DNA of 64,000 nt. It comes from Oscillospiraceae bacterium. Its GTDB lineage: Bacteria; Bacillota; Clostridia; Oscillospirales; Oscillospiraceae. Below the pieces are notes generated by a model. It was not told where the DNA came from and ran no database searches. It was given only the letters and a program-made list of their open reading frames with translations. The position numbers and the translations under genes are program-made. Position 1 is the stretch's first letter; each line of letters opens with the position of its first letter. The stretch spans positions 25,080 through 89,079 of the forward strand of contig SVMH01000002.1 in NCBI GenBank assembly GCA_015067525.1, in the 5' to 3' direction. Positions 42,820-51,490 of this stretch are shown here, one piece after another.

Positions 42820-44322
42820 ATGGAACTTGAACTGAATATGAAGGAGCTGGAATGCTGCGAAAAGACGCAGCGTCTGGTGATCAGCCACGAGGAAGCCACC
42901 GAGATGGCCATACCGGAGTATTGCCCCGATATTACGCGCGTTGTGGATGCCGTGGGGCAGCTGAAAGTGCGGGAGAAAAAGTTGTCCGGTACGCAGCTGT
43001 TGGTCAGCGGCACGGTGAAGGTGAGCGTGCTGTATACTTCGGAGGAAAGCGCCGGCTTACGCAGCTTAGTGGTGTCTGTGCCGTTTTCCTGCACAGTGGA
43101 CGACCAAAGACTGGCCGGCTGCCGCAGCATCTGCGCCAGCGGACACCTGCAGCTGGTGGAGGCGCGTGCGGTTGCAGCGCGCAGGGTATATGTGCGGGTG
43201 ATGCCGGAATTCGAGGTGGAGGGCATCCGCTGTCTGCGGCACAACTTATGCGAGGACACGGCGCAGGAGCCGACACTGCATCTGAAAAGAGAAGAAAAAG
43301 AAGCGCAGCTGCTGACCGGTGTACTGGAACGCAGCTTCCTTTACAATCAGGAGTGCATGCCGGAGCCGGGCCGCGGTGTACCGGAAGACTTATTGTTGGA
43401 CCGCATTGCCCTGCGAGTTACGGCCTGCCAGCGTCTGAGCAGTAAGCTGATCCTGAAGGGTGAAGCGGCGCTGAGTCTGTTGTACCGGACAGAAGCGCAG
43501 GATTTGAACTGCTGCGAGACGGTCCTGCCTTTCTCGCAGATCATGGACGGCATGGACCTGCCGGAAGACGCCACATATCAAGTGGAGGTCTGGGCAGAAG
43601 AGAGTGATGTCCGGCTGATCCGAACAGAAGCGGGGGCGGGATTCGGTGTTTCCATGCGGATCGGCGTTCTGGTCAAGATCTACGAAAGGAAGAAACTGTG
43701 TTACATAAGCGATCTTTACAGCACAAAGTATGACGCGGATGCACATTGTCAGGCCCAGACGATCCTTGCGCCGCAGCCGGCGCAGACACTGCGCCATGAG
43801 GTGACGCAGCAACTGGAATTCGGGCAGGGGAGACCCTTTGCCTGCGTCAGCGGCATGGAGTGCAGCGGCGTAACCATGACGGCGGAGGGGGATCAAACAT
43901 CACTCCATACCAATCTGCGCGTGAAAATCCTGTATCTGGATGAATCCGGCACGCCGGTCAGCACGGAACGCACTGTACAGGCAACGGTACAGCTGCCCTA
44001 TTTGCCGGAAGCAGCGCGGGCGAGCTGCGCGCCGGTGGTGGTGAACATGGGCAGCAACAGCTGTGAGCTGCGCATTCCGGTTGATTTTTTCGCGGAGCAG
44101 ACACGAAAGATCCGCCTTAACACGTTGGAGCGGGTGGAACTGTCGGAACCGGAAGAGATACAGCGCCCCTCTGTTGTGCTCTGTCGCGTCAGCGAGAACG
44201 CGGCGCTGTGGGATATTGCCAAAGCCTACCGCACCGATCCGGCGGTCATCGAGCGCGTAAACGGCTTGGAGACCGGCGCACCGCTGCCACAGGGCATGCT
44301 GCTGATCCCCAGAGTGCGATAA
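42820..44322 (+). CDS. SPOCS (DUF3794) and LysM spore-surface protein
   Basis: The 500-residue protein contains SPOCS/DUF3794-type domains. The first (~20-160) includes EEATEMAIPEYCPDITRVVDA, the others lie near ~190-290 and ~340-430. A C-terminal LysM-like module (~455-500; WDIAKAYRTDPAVIERVNGL, then GMLLIPRV) follows. SPOCS proteins occur in spore coat and spore-leader proteins of Clostridia, with LysM binding peptidoglycan or helping localisation. No signal peptide is seen, as expected for a mother-cell coat protein. It directly follows spoVM, consistent with coat/cortex assembly. Confidence 0.88.
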   Translation: MELELNMKELECCEKTQRLVISHEEATEMAIPEYCPDITRVVDAVGQLKVREKKLSGTQLLVSGTVKVSVLYTSEESAGLRSLVVSVPFSCTVDDQRLAGCRSICASGHLQLVEARAVAARRVYVRVMPEFEVEGIRCLRHNLCEDTAQEPTLHLKREEKEAQLLTGVLERSFLYNQECMPEPGRGVPEDLLLDRIALRVTACQRLSSKLILKGEAALSLLYRTEAQDLNCCETVLPFSQIMDGMDLPEDATYQVEVWAEESDVRLIRTEAGAGFGVSMRIGVLVKIYERKKLCYISDLYSTKYDADAHCQAQTILAPQPAQTLRHEVTQQLEFGQGRPFACVSGMECSGVTMTAEGDQTSLHTNLRVKILYLDESGTPVSTERTVQATVQLPYLPEAARASCAPVVVNMGSNSCELRIPVDFFAEQTRKIRLNTLERVELSEPEEIQRPSVVLCRVSENAALWDIAKAYRTDPAVIERVNGLETGAPLPQGMLLIPRVR

Positions 44323-44323
44323 A

Positions 44324-44351
44324 AAAAGCCACCCCTGCGGGTGGCTTTTTT
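44324..44351. terminator. Bidirectional terminator
   Basis: AAAAAGCCACCC pairs with GGGTGGCTTTTT around CTGC. It serves the SPOCS gene and the convergent ABC operon. Confidence 0.92.
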
Positions 44352-44361
44352 CTATGCGGTT

Positions 44362-45132
44362 TTACTGCGCGGCAAAACGGGACAGAAACTGACGGGTGCG
44401 CTCCTCTTTGGGATTGCTGATGACCTCCTTGGGATCGCCCTGTTCCACGATGACGCCGCCGTCCATGAAGATGACGCGGTCGGCCACATCGCGGGCGAAG
44501 GCCATCTCGTGGGTGACAATGACCATGGTCATGTTTTCGTCTGCCAGCTGGCGGATGACCTTGAGGATCTCGCCAGTCAGCTCGGGGTCGAGGGCGGAGG
44601 TGGGCTCATCAAAGAACAAAATTTGGGGATCCATGGCCAGAGCGCGGGCGATGGCTACGCGTTGCTGCTGTCCGCCGGACAGTTCGCAGGGATAGGCACT
44701 GCCCTTGTCTGCAAGGCCCATCTTTTCCAGCAGCGCTTCGGCGCGACGGGTGGCTTCCTCCTTGCTGCGGCCCAGCACGCAGACCTGTGCGTCCGTCAGA
44801 TTCTTCATGACGGAGTAGTGGGGGAAGAGGTTGAAGTTCTGGAACACCAGACCGAAGCAGCTGCGGATCTTCTTGAGCTGCTCTTTACCGGCATAAACGC
44901 TCCTTCCGGCGGCGTCATTTTTGGCGGCGTAGTCGCCCATGTAGATGAGATCACCGCTGTCCATCTCGGTGAGCAGCGTGGCGCAGCGCAGCAGGGTGGA
45001 CTTACCGGAGCCGGAGGGGCCGATGATGGCCACCACTTCGCCCTCTTCCACGGTCAGGGAAATGTCTTCCAGAACGTGCAGCGTCTGATCGTTGAAGGCT
45101 TTTTTGATGTTTTTGATTTCCAATACGTTCAT
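44362..45132 (-). CDS. Polar amino-acid ABC transporter ATPase
   Basis: ATG 45132 (256 residues) has AAGGAGG upstream; the ORF track adds 20 residues. Walker [10 protein letters not shown], signature [16 protein letters not shown], Walker [14 protein letters not shown] and the H-loop VTHEM are complete. It matches the GlnQ/ArtP/HisP class that energises uptake of polar amino acids. An insertion around [14 protein letters not shown] lies between Walker A and the Q-loop. It is the third gene of the binding protein-permease-ATPase operon. Confidence 0.94.
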   Translation of the reverse strand: MNVLEIKNIKKAFNDQTLHVLEDISLTVEEGEVVAIIGPSGSGKSTLLRCATLLTEMDSGDLIYMGDYAAKNDAAGRSVYAGKEQLKKIRSCFGLVFQNFNLFPHYSVMKNLTDAQVCVLGRSKEEATRRAEALLEKMGLADKGSAYPCELSGGQQQRVAIARALAMDPQILFFDEPTSALDPELTGEILKVIRQLADENMTMVIVTHEMAFARDVADRVIFMDGGVIVEQGDPKEVISNPKEERTRQFLSRFAAQ

Positions 45133-45146
45133 GTTGCGGCACCTCC

Positions 45147-45803
45147 TTACTGATAATAGCTCAAGCGCTTTTCGATGCGCTCCATGACCCATGCCACCAC
45201 AAAGTTAAAGACGTAGTAGAAAAGACCGGCTACGAACAAAGTGATGATGCCGGGGGAGTCGGGAGCAACAGCGATCTGCTTGGCGCGGGTGAACATCTCC
45301 ACCACGCCGATGACATAGACCAGAGAGGTGTCTTTCACCAGCGTGATGACCTCGTTGGTGACGGAGGGCAGTACACGCTTGACCATCTGGGGCAGAATGA
45401 TCTTGATAAAGGTCTGGCTCTTGCTGTAGCCCAGCACCTCGGCGGCCTCATACTGGCCAACAGGGATGGACTCAATGCCGCCGCGGTAGATCTCGGCAAA
45501 ATAGGCGGCGTAGTTGATGACAAAGGCCACAATGGCGGCAGTAAAGCGCCAGTTGGAGGGAACAGGCAGGTTAAAAATCAGATTGGGGCCATAGAACACC
45601 ACGATCAGCTGCAGCATCAAAGGTGTGCCGCGCATGATGGAGATGTAGAACTTGATGAATGCCTGCAGGGGCAGGAACTTGCTGCGCCGGCCAAAGGTGA
45701 CTAGCAGGCCTAGCGGAAGGGAGCCCAGCAGCGTCAGCACAAAGATGGACAGCGTGGTGCCAAATCCTTGTGCCAGCTGGCTTACCATGGTTTGAAAGGT
45801 CAT
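45147..45803 (-). CDS. Polar amino-acid ABC transporter permease
   Basis: The 218-residue HisMQ-type permease has about five membrane segments and the EAA loop (YEAAEVLGYSKSQTFIKIILPQ) that contacts the ATPase. The YRGGIESIPVGQ segment upstream of it is typical of the family. It is separated from the binding-protein gene by ~100 nt holding a hairpin. Only one permease gene is seen, so it likely forms a homodimer. Confidence 0.94.
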   Translation of the reverse strand: MTFQTMVSQLAQGFGTTLSIFVLTLLGSLPLGLLVTFGRRSKFLPLQAFIKFYISIMRGTPLMLQLIVVFYGPNLIFNLPVPSNWRFTAAIVAFVINYAAYFAEIYRGGIESIPVGQYEAAEVLGYSKSQTFIKIILPQMVKRVLPSVTNEVITLVKDTSLVYVIGVVEMFTRAKQIAVAPDSPGIITLFVAGLFYYVFNFVVAWVMERIEKRLSYYQ

Positions 45804-45847
45804 AAAAGTGTCCTCAATTCCTTCGTTTATTGTTTCGTTAAACCGCC

Positions 45848-45880
45848 GAATTGGGCGGAGGCATAGCCCCCACCCAATTC
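45848..45880 (-). other. Intercistronic hairpin between binding protein and permease genes
   Basis: GAATTGGG...GGAGG pairs with CC-rich ...CCCAATTC (14 positions with G-U pairs, 5-nt loop) between the two genes. No clear T tract follows on the minus strand. It probably stabilises the binding-protein mRNA or partly attenuates, giving excess binding protein. Confidence 0.6.
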
Positions 45881-45901
45881 AAACCCATTTTTTGATTTAG
45901 C

Positions 45902-46699
45902 TTACTTGCACATGCACAGGTTATCCAGCACCAGACCGGCATCCACGTAGTTCTCGGCGATCTTCATCATGGTGCCATCGTCGGCCATCTTCTTCAGCTC
46001 GGCGTTGACGGCGTCACGCAGCTCGGTGTTGCCCAGCAGGAAGCCAACGGCATACTGCTCGGTGGAGATGGCCTCGTCCAGCATCACGTAGTCGCTGCCA
46101 TTCTTGGAGATCTGATAGGCGGCCACGCCGATATCGGCGGCGATGGCATCCACAGTACCCTGCTTCAGCTCAGTGAAACCGGTGTTGTAGTCGGGCAGCT
46201 CAATGACTTCCTTCAGGCTGGACTTGAATGCTTCGTTGGCGTTGATGGCGTCCACAGCAGAGGAGGCAGCCTGAGCCATCACGGTCTTGCCGGCCAGATC
46301 AGCCAGCGTCTTGATTCCAGAGTCGGACTTGACAACGATGACGATGCTGTTGTCCACATAGGGATCAGACCAAGTGTAGTCATTCTCGCGGCCGTTATAG
46401 GTGAAGCCGTTCCAGATGCAGTTGATGTTGCCGGTCTTCAGCTCGGTATCCTTGCTGTTCCAGTCGATGGCCACGGCCTCGAACTCCCAGTCCAGACGCT
46501 TGCAGACTTCCTCGGCCATGGCCAGGTCAAAACCGTCATAGCTGCCGTCAGCTGCCAGGAAACCGTAGGGGGGGAACTCGGCGTCGAAGCCGACGATCAG
46601 CTTCTGCTTGCCGCTGTCCTTGCTGCCGCAGGCGGCCAGGAGAGAAACGGTCATTACCAGTGCCAGAGCCAGACTCAGGATCTTCATCATCTTTTTCAT
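45902..46699 (-). CDS. Amino-acid ABC transporter substrate-binding lipoprotein
   Basis: I choose ATG 46699 (265 residues), which has GGAGG at proper distance; ATG 46705 is too close to it. A lysine-rich start and hydrophobic stretch end in the lipobox LLAAC, so it is a lipid-anchored type II binding protein. KLIVGFDAEFPPYGF, GFDLAMAEEVCKRL and the two-lobe pattern match the SBP_bac_3 family for polar amino acids; the exact ligand cannot be read. It is the first gene of the operon behind its own promoter. Confidence 0.94.
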   Translation of the reverse strand: MKKMMKILSLALALVMTVSLLAACGSKDSGKQKLIVGFDAEFPPYGFLAADGSYDGFDLAMAEEVCKRLDWEFEAVAIDWNSKDTELKTGNINCIWNGFTYNGRENDYTWSDPYVDNSIVIVVKSDSGIKTLADLAGKTVMAQAASSAVDAINANEAFKSSLKEVIELPDYNTGFTELKQGTVDAIAADIGVAAYQISKNGSDYVMLDEAISTEQYAVGFLLGNTELRDAVNAELKKMADDGTMMKIAENYVDAGLVLDNLCMCK

Positions 46700-46757
46700 T
46701 TTCATATCCTCCATTTAATGAAGTGAGACGCTGTTTGCGTCTTTTGTTGTTGTCATC

Positions 46758-46786
46758 ATATTAGCACTTTAGCGCGATAATGTAAA
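46758..46786 (-). promoter_or_regulatory. Sigma-A promoter of the ABC operon
   Basis: On the minus strand TTTACA and TAATAT are separated by 17 nt, about 60 nt upstream of the binding-protein start. Confidence 0.7.
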
Positions 46787-46867
46787 GAAGTAAAGTGCAA
46801 AAATAGGAACAAAATTTAGCGGTTGTATTTGTGCACAACGTACAAAAAGAGGGTGGAGGCAAAAGGA

Positions 46868-46898
46868 GAGGCCGCCAGCGGTCCACGCTGGCGGCCTC
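46868..46898 (-). terminator. Terminator-like hairpin behind rnpB
   Basis: A perfect 13-bp stem (GAGGCCGCCAGCG/CGCTGGCGGCCTC) with a 5-nt loop directly follows the rnpB 3' end. The following TCCTTTTG tract is imperfect. Confidence 0.75.
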
Positions 46899-46905
46899 GT
46901 ATCGC

Positions 46906-47247
46906 AGTGCGAGCAAGTCTGTAAGCCGGGTTCTGTATTTGACAGTCATCTATCTAGCCGTACCGTTGCCGATACGGTCAAGCCACCCCGGGAGCGGCCG
47001 GGCAAGCCTGTTGCTCCCATAGCGGTGTTGCTCCGGATAGAGTTTACAGCGACGGACACTCTCGAGCCGTCGGGTGAGCTCTTACCTCGCCTTTCCACCC
47101 TTACCTCAAATGAGGCGGTATATCTCTGTTGCACTTTTCCTGAAGTCGCCTTCGGCGGGCGTTACCCGTTATCCTTGCCCTGTGGAGCCCGGACTTTCCT
47201 CATGAACAGGCTTTCGCCTTGTTCCCGCGACTGTCTGGCTTACTCGC
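46906..47247 (-). ncRNA. rnpB: RNase P RNA, bacterial type A
   Basis: Read on the minus strand, the RNA begins near GCGAGTAAGCCAGACAGTCGC. It contains the hallmark GAGGAAAGTCCGGGCTCC of the P4 5' strand and ACAGAACCCGGCTTA near the 3' end (P4 3' strand). The end segment CTTGCTCGC pairs with the 5' GCGAGTAAG as helix P1. The length of about 342 nt suits a compact type A ribozyme. It processes tRNA 5' ends with the protein RnpA. Ends are estimated from P1 and from the promoter. Confidence 0.93.
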
Positions 47248-47253
47248 AAAGCT

Positions 47254-47282
47254 ATTTTACAAAATGTCAGCGGGAAAGTCAA
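47254..47282 (-). promoter_or_regulatory. Sigma-A promoter of rnpB
   Basis: On the minus strand TTGACT and TAAAAT are separated by 17 nt, placing +1 at the first base of P1. Confidence 0.85.
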
Positions 47283-47302
47283 CGCCCGCATGCGGAATTT
47301 CA

Positions 47303-47331
47303 TTGAACTGGAGGGGAAGTTGGAGTATAAT
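47303..47331 (+). promoter_or_regulatory. Sigma-A promoter of murD
   Basis: TTGAAC and TATAAT are separated by 17 nt; it diverges from the rnpB promoter only ~20 bp away. Confidence 0.83.
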
Positions 47332-47372
47332 ATAATTTGTATAAAAATGATTTTCTCCGGGAGGAACGAACC

Positions 47373-48755
47373 ATGACTTTGCAGGAGTATTTGCATTCTT
47401 TGAAAAATAAAACGGTGGCTGTCATCGGCATCGGCGTGAGCAATACGCCGCTGCTGCGTCTGCTGCTGCAAAACGGCATTGCGGTGACCGCCTGTGATAA
47501 GCGTCTGCGCGCGGATCTGGGCGAGCTGGCTGACGAGCTGGAGCAGGGCGGTGCCAAGCTGCAGCTGGGCCCTGACTATCTGGAGGATCTGGATCAGGAT
47601 GTGATCTTCCGCACGCCCGGCATGCGCCCCGATGTGCCGCAGCTTCTGGCGGCCCGGGAGAAGGGAAGCGTCATCACCTCCGAGATGGAAGTCTTTTTTG
47701 ATGTGTGCCCCTGCAGCATCATCGCCGTGACCGGCAGCGACGGTAAGACCACGACCACCACCATGATCGCCGAGCTCCTGCGTGCCTCCGGCCGCACCGT
47801 CCATGTGGGCGGCAATATCGGCAAGCCCTTGCTGGCAGAGGCCGGTGATATGGACAGCAGCGACAGCGTGGTGCTGGAGCTGTCTTCCTTCCAGCTCATG
47901 ACCATGCACAAGAGCCCCCATATCTGCGTGGTGACCAATCTTTCCCCCAACCATCTGGATATGCACAAGGGTATGGAGGAATATGTGGCCTCCAAGGAGA
48001 ACATTTTCCTGCACCAGTGCAGCGCCGACGCAGCGGTATTCAATTGGGATAACGACATCACCCGTGAGCAATCCACCCGCGCCAAGGGCGCTGTGCGGCT
48101 GTTCTCCCGCCGCGGAAAGGTGGAAAACGGCGTTTATCTGCGCGGCGATGAGATCGTCCGCTGCCGTGACGGCGCCGAGACGGTGGTCATGACCCGTGAG
48201 GACATCAAGCTGCCCGGCATCCACAATGTGGAGAACTATATGGCTGCCATTGCTGCGCTGGAGGGTTTGGTGGACGATGAGACCATCCGCACCTTTGCCC
48301 GTGAATTTGGCGGTGTGGAGCACCGCATTGAGCTGGTGCGCACGCTGGACGGTGTGCGGTATTATAACGACTCCATCGCCTCCAGCCCCACCCGAACCAT
48401 TGCAGGTCTGCGCTCTTTCAGCGAGAAAGTGATCCTCATCGCCGGTGGCTATGATAAGAATATTCCCTTCGATGAACTAGGTCCCGAGGTAGTGGAGCGC
48501 GTGAAGCTGCTGGTGCTGTGCGGTGCCACGGCTGACAAGATCCGCGCCGCTGTGGAAGCGGCACCTGCCTATGCAGATGGTGCACCGGCGATCCTGACGG
48601 CGCAGTCCCTGCAGGAGGCTGCGGAGCTGGCCCGCAGCAGGGCTGTGGAGGGCGATGTGGTCACCCTGTCGCCTGCCTGCGCCTCCTTTGACCAGTTCCC
48701 CAACTTCATGGCCCGCGGTAAGGCATTCAAAGCCATCGTCAACGGCTGGCAGTAA
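47373..48755 (+). CDS. murD: UDP-N-acetylmuramoyl-L-alanine-D-glutamate ligase
   Basis: ATG 47373 (460 residues) has GGGAGGA upstream. MurD adds D-Glu to the muramoyl-Ala precursor. The N-terminal UDP-binding Rossmann VAVIGIGVSNTPLL, the ATP loop VTGSDGKTTTTTM, LELSSFQL, and the HRIE of EHRIELVRTLDGVRYYNDS are diagnostic. It is separated from other mur genes. yunB follows closely. Confidence 0.97.
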   Translation: MTLQEYLHSLKNKTVAVIGIGVSNTPLLRLLLQNGIAVTACDKRLRADLGELADELEQGGAKLQLGPDYLEDLDQDVIFRTPGMRPDVPQLLAAREKGSVITSEMEVFFDVCPCSIIAVTGSDGKTTTTTMIAELLRASGRTVHVGGNIGKPLLAEAGDMDSSDSVVLELSSFQLMTMHKSPHICVVTNLSPNHLDMHKGMEEYVASKENIFLHQCSADAAVFNWDNDITREQSTRAKGAVRLFSRRGKVENGVYLRGDEIVRCRDGAETVVMTREDIKLPGIHNVENYMAAIAALEGLVDDETIRTFAREFGGVEHRIELVRTLDGVRYYNDSIASSPTRTIAGLRSFSEKVILIAGGYDKNIPFDELGPEVVERVKLLVLCGATADKIRAAVEAAPAYADGAPAILTAQSLQEAAELARSRAVEGDVVTLSPACASFDQFPNFMARGKAFKAIVNGWQ

Positions 48756-48781
48756 CAAATCCCGGCTGCACGGCATACACT
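48755..48781 (+). promoter_or_regulatory. Candidate sigma-E/K promoter of yunB
   Basis: AC is followed after 17 nt by CATACACT, the same -10-like string as before DUF3343. It would give a very short leader before GTG 48801. Confidence 0.4.
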
Positions 48782-48800
48782 GAAAACGGGGGTGTGTGCT

Positions 48801-49496
48801 GTGCGGAGGTGGCGTTATATTCGGCTGAGCGGAAAACAGCGGCTGCTGATCTGGCTTTCGCTGATCACGGTGCTGGTGTCGGCAGTTCTCATCGTGGCCA
48901 TTGTCCATATGGAGCCGATTTTGGTCAGTATGGCGACCGCCCGCGCGTCCAACACGGTGAACCGCATTGTGGTGGAGGCGGTCAACGATGCCATTCAGGG
49001 CGGTGAGATCGACTATAGCGTTCTGGTGGCCTTTGAGAAGGATGCCCAAGGCCGCGTAACGGCTCTCAAGAGCAACATGGCAGCCTTCAACCGGCTGCAG
49101 GCCCGTATTGCGGATGATATTCTCCTGCGGCTTTCGGAGGTGTCCACCACCACGCTGTCTATCCCCATCGGCACGCTGACGGGTTCCTCTTTGCTGGCCG
49201 GCCGCGGGCCGACGGTGAAGGTGAAGATGCAGTCGGTGGGTTCTACCACCGCCAGCTTTCGAAACACGTTCAGTTCTGCCGGCATCAATCAGACCCGCCA
49301 CCAGATCTTGCTGGATGTGACAGTCAACGTCAGTATCCTGCTGCCCGGGTTTCGTACTTCCACAAAGGTAAGCAACGAGATTTCGGTGGCAGAGACGGTG
49401 ATCGTAGGCAGCGTGCCGGAGAATTATACCTATTTCAGTACAGCACCCGACGAAGCAGACAATTACGCAGAAGAATATATTATGAACAACGGATAA
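48801..49496 (+). CDS. yunB: Sporulation protein YunB
   Basis: The gene uses a GTG start; I prefer GTG 48801 (231 residues, MRRWRYIRL) behind GGGGG over GTG 48792. An N-terminal transmembrane helix (~15-38) is followed by an extracytoplasmic region with VNRIVVEAVNDAI, a IPIGTLTGSSLLAGRGP core and QTRHQILLDVTVNVSILLPG, matching YunB. In B. subtilis YunB is a sigma-E-regulated membrane protein needed for full spore formation. It sits between murD and ligA, with a sporulation promoter candidate in front. Confidence 0.9.
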   Translation: MRRWRYIRLSGKQRLLIWLSLITVLVSAVLIVAIVHMEPILVSMATARASNTVNRIVVEAVNDAIQGGEIDYSVLVAFEKDAQGRVTALKSNMAAFNRLQARIADDILLRLSEVSTTTLSIPIGTLTGSSLLAGRGPTVKVKMQSVGSTTASFRNTFSSAGINQTRHQILLDVTVNVSILLPGFRTSTKVSNEISVAETVIVGSVPENYTYFSTAPDEADNYAEEYIMNNG

Positions 49497-49505
49497 GGTG
49501 AACTT

Positions 49506-51479
49506 ATGGATTACAGGGAAGAAATGAAGCAGTTGAGGGACGACCTCAACGCCCACGGTTACCGCTACTATGTGCTGGATGATCCCACGATCTCCGACTA
49601 TGAATATGACCATATGCTGCGCCGTCTGGAGGATCTGGAGCGCGATCACCCCGAAGAGATCACGCCCGATTCGCCCACCCAGCGTGTGGGCGGCCCTGCG
49701 CTGACCCAGTTCGGTCAGGTAGAGCACGCCGTGCCGCTGGAGAGCCTGCAGGACGTGTTTGACGGAGACGAGGTGAAGGATTTTCTCGAGCGCGTGGCGG
49801 AGACCATCGGCAACGCCGCCTACAGCGTGGAGCCCAAGGTGGACGGCCTCTCTGTGGCGCTGGAGTACCGGGACGGCGTGTTTATCCGCGGCGCCACCCG
49901 CGGTGACGGCCGTGTGGGTGAGGATGTGACGGAAAATCTGCGTACCATCCGCTCCATTCCCATGACGCTGCCGGAAAAGCTGCCGCGCCTGATCGTGCGC
50001 GGCGAGGTGTATATGTCCCGCTCCGTGTTTGAAGAGCTCAATGCCCAACGCGAGATCGCAGGACAGCCCCTGATGGCCAATCCCCGCAACGCGGCGGCCG
50101 GCTCGCTGCGCCAGCTGGATCCCAAGATTGCAGCCAGCCGCAAGCTGGATATCGCCATCTTCAATCTGCAGCTGGCGGAAGGGAAGAGCTTTGCCACCCA
50201 TACGGAGACCATCGAGTATCTGGCCAGCCAGCATTTTAAGGTGATCCCCAACCGCTGTCTCAGCGGTGCGGACGAGCTGCTGGCGGAGATCGAGCGGCTC
50301 AATGACATCCGCATGGAGTTCCCCTTTGACATGGACGGCGCCGTTATCAAGCTCAATGATCTGGCGCTGCGCGAGACGCTGGGCAGCACCGCCAAGTGCC
50401 CCAAGTGGGCCATCGCCTATAAGTATCCGCCGGAGCAGAAACCCTCTGAACTGGTGGACATCGTGGTGCAGGTGGGCCGCACCGGTGTGCTGACGCCCAA
50501 AGCGGTGCTCAAACCTGTCCGTCTGGCCGGTACCACTGTTACCAACGCTACGCTTCATAATCAGGACTATATTACGGAAAAGGATATCCGCATCGGCGAC
50601 ACGGTCATCGTGCAGAAGGCCGGCGAGATCATCCCCGAGATCGTGGAAGTGGTGAAGGACAAGCGTCCCGAGGGCGCAGTGCCGTACTTTCTGCCCGAGA
50701 CCTGCCCGGTTTGCGGCGCGCCTGTGTCACGCGACATCGATGGCGCTGCTGTACGCTGTACCGGTGCAGAGTGTCCGGCCCAGCTGCTGCGCAACCTCAC
50801 CCATTTTGCCAGCCGCAGCGCCATGGATATTGACGGTCTCGGTCCCGCTGTCATCAGCCAGTTGGTGGAGAATGGTCTCGTTTCCACGGCGGCAGATCTT
50901 TATGATCTACAGGCGGAGGAGATCGCCAAGCTGGACCGCATGGGCGAGAAATCGGCGGATAACGCCGTCAAGGCTATCGCTAAGTCCAAGGAGAACGACC
51001 TGTGGCGCCTTATTTTCGCCCTGGGCATCCGTCAGGTGGGCGAGAAGGCGGCCAAGGTGCTGGCTGCCAAGTTCGGCACGATGGATGCACTGGCGGCGGC
51101 AAGCGAAGAGGAGCTGACCGCCACCAACGACGTGGGTCCCATCACGTCGGCTTATATCCGAAGCTGGATGGACAACCCCCAGTCTCAGGATCTGATGGCG
51201 CGGCTAAAGGCTGCCGGCGTCAACATGGAGTGTAAAGAACAACAGCTTGACAACCGTTTTGCCGGAATGACTTTCGTGCTCACCGGTGCGCTGGAACGCT
51301 TTACCCGGGAAGAGGCCGGCGAAATGGTGGAGAAGCGGGGCGGCAAGGCGGCATCTTCCGTTTCCAAAAAAACCACCTGTGTGGTGGCCGGCCCCGGTGC
51401 GGGTTCCAAGCTGCGTAAGGCGCAGGAACTGGGGATTCCGGTGCTGAGTGAAGAAGAGTTTCTGGAAATGCTGCAATAA
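49506..51479 (+). CDS. ligA: NAD-dependent DNA ligase
   Basis: The 657-residue ligase seals nicks using NAD. An Ia domain with YRYYVLDDPTISDYEYD, the adenylated Lys111 in EPKVDGLS, the OB fold, the zinc cysteines (CPVCGAP...CTGAECPAQ), helix-hairpin-helix repeats and a C-terminal BRCT domain (FAGMTFVLTGAL...) are all present. ATG 49506 lies 9 nt after yunB, so sporulation and vegetative expression may mix. Confidence 0.98.
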   Translation: MDYREEMKQLRDDLNAHGYRYYVLDDPTISDYEYDHMLRRLEDLERDHPEEITPDSPTQRVGGPALTQFGQVEHAVPLESLQDVFDGDEVKDFLERVAETIGNAAYSVEPKVDGLSVALEYRDGVFIRGATRGDGRVGEDVTENLRTIRSIPMTLPEKLPRLIVRGEVYMSRSVFEELNAQREIAGQPLMANPRNAAAGSLRQLDPKIAASRKLDIAIFNLQLAEGKSFATHTETIEYLASQHFKVIPNRCLSGADELLAEIERLNDIRMEFPFDMDGAVIKLNDLALRETLGSTAKCPKWAIAYKYPPEQKPSELVDIVVQVGRTGVLTPKAVLKPVRLAGTTVTNATLHNQDYITEKDIRIGDTVIVQKAGEIIPEIVEVVKDKRPEGAVPYFLPETCPVCGAPVSRDIDGAAVRCTGAECPAQLLRNLTHFASRSAMDIDGLGPAVISQLVENGLVSTAADLYDLQAEEIAKLDRMGEKSADNAVKAIAKSKENDLWRLIFALGIRQVGEKAAKVLAAKFGTMDALAAASEEELTATNDVGPITSAYIRSWMDNPQSQDLMARLKAAGVNMECKEQQLDNRFAGMTFVLTGALERFTREEAGEMVEKRGGKAASSVSKKTTCVVAGPGAGSKLRKAQELGIPVLSEEEFLEMLQ

Positions 51480-51490
51480 GGAGAATTCAA

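Noticed and set aside
46831-47306. Plus-strand ORFs of 63 and 93 codons
   Set aside because: They lie in antisense to rnpB, whose P1/P4 signatures and promoter are clear on the minus strand.
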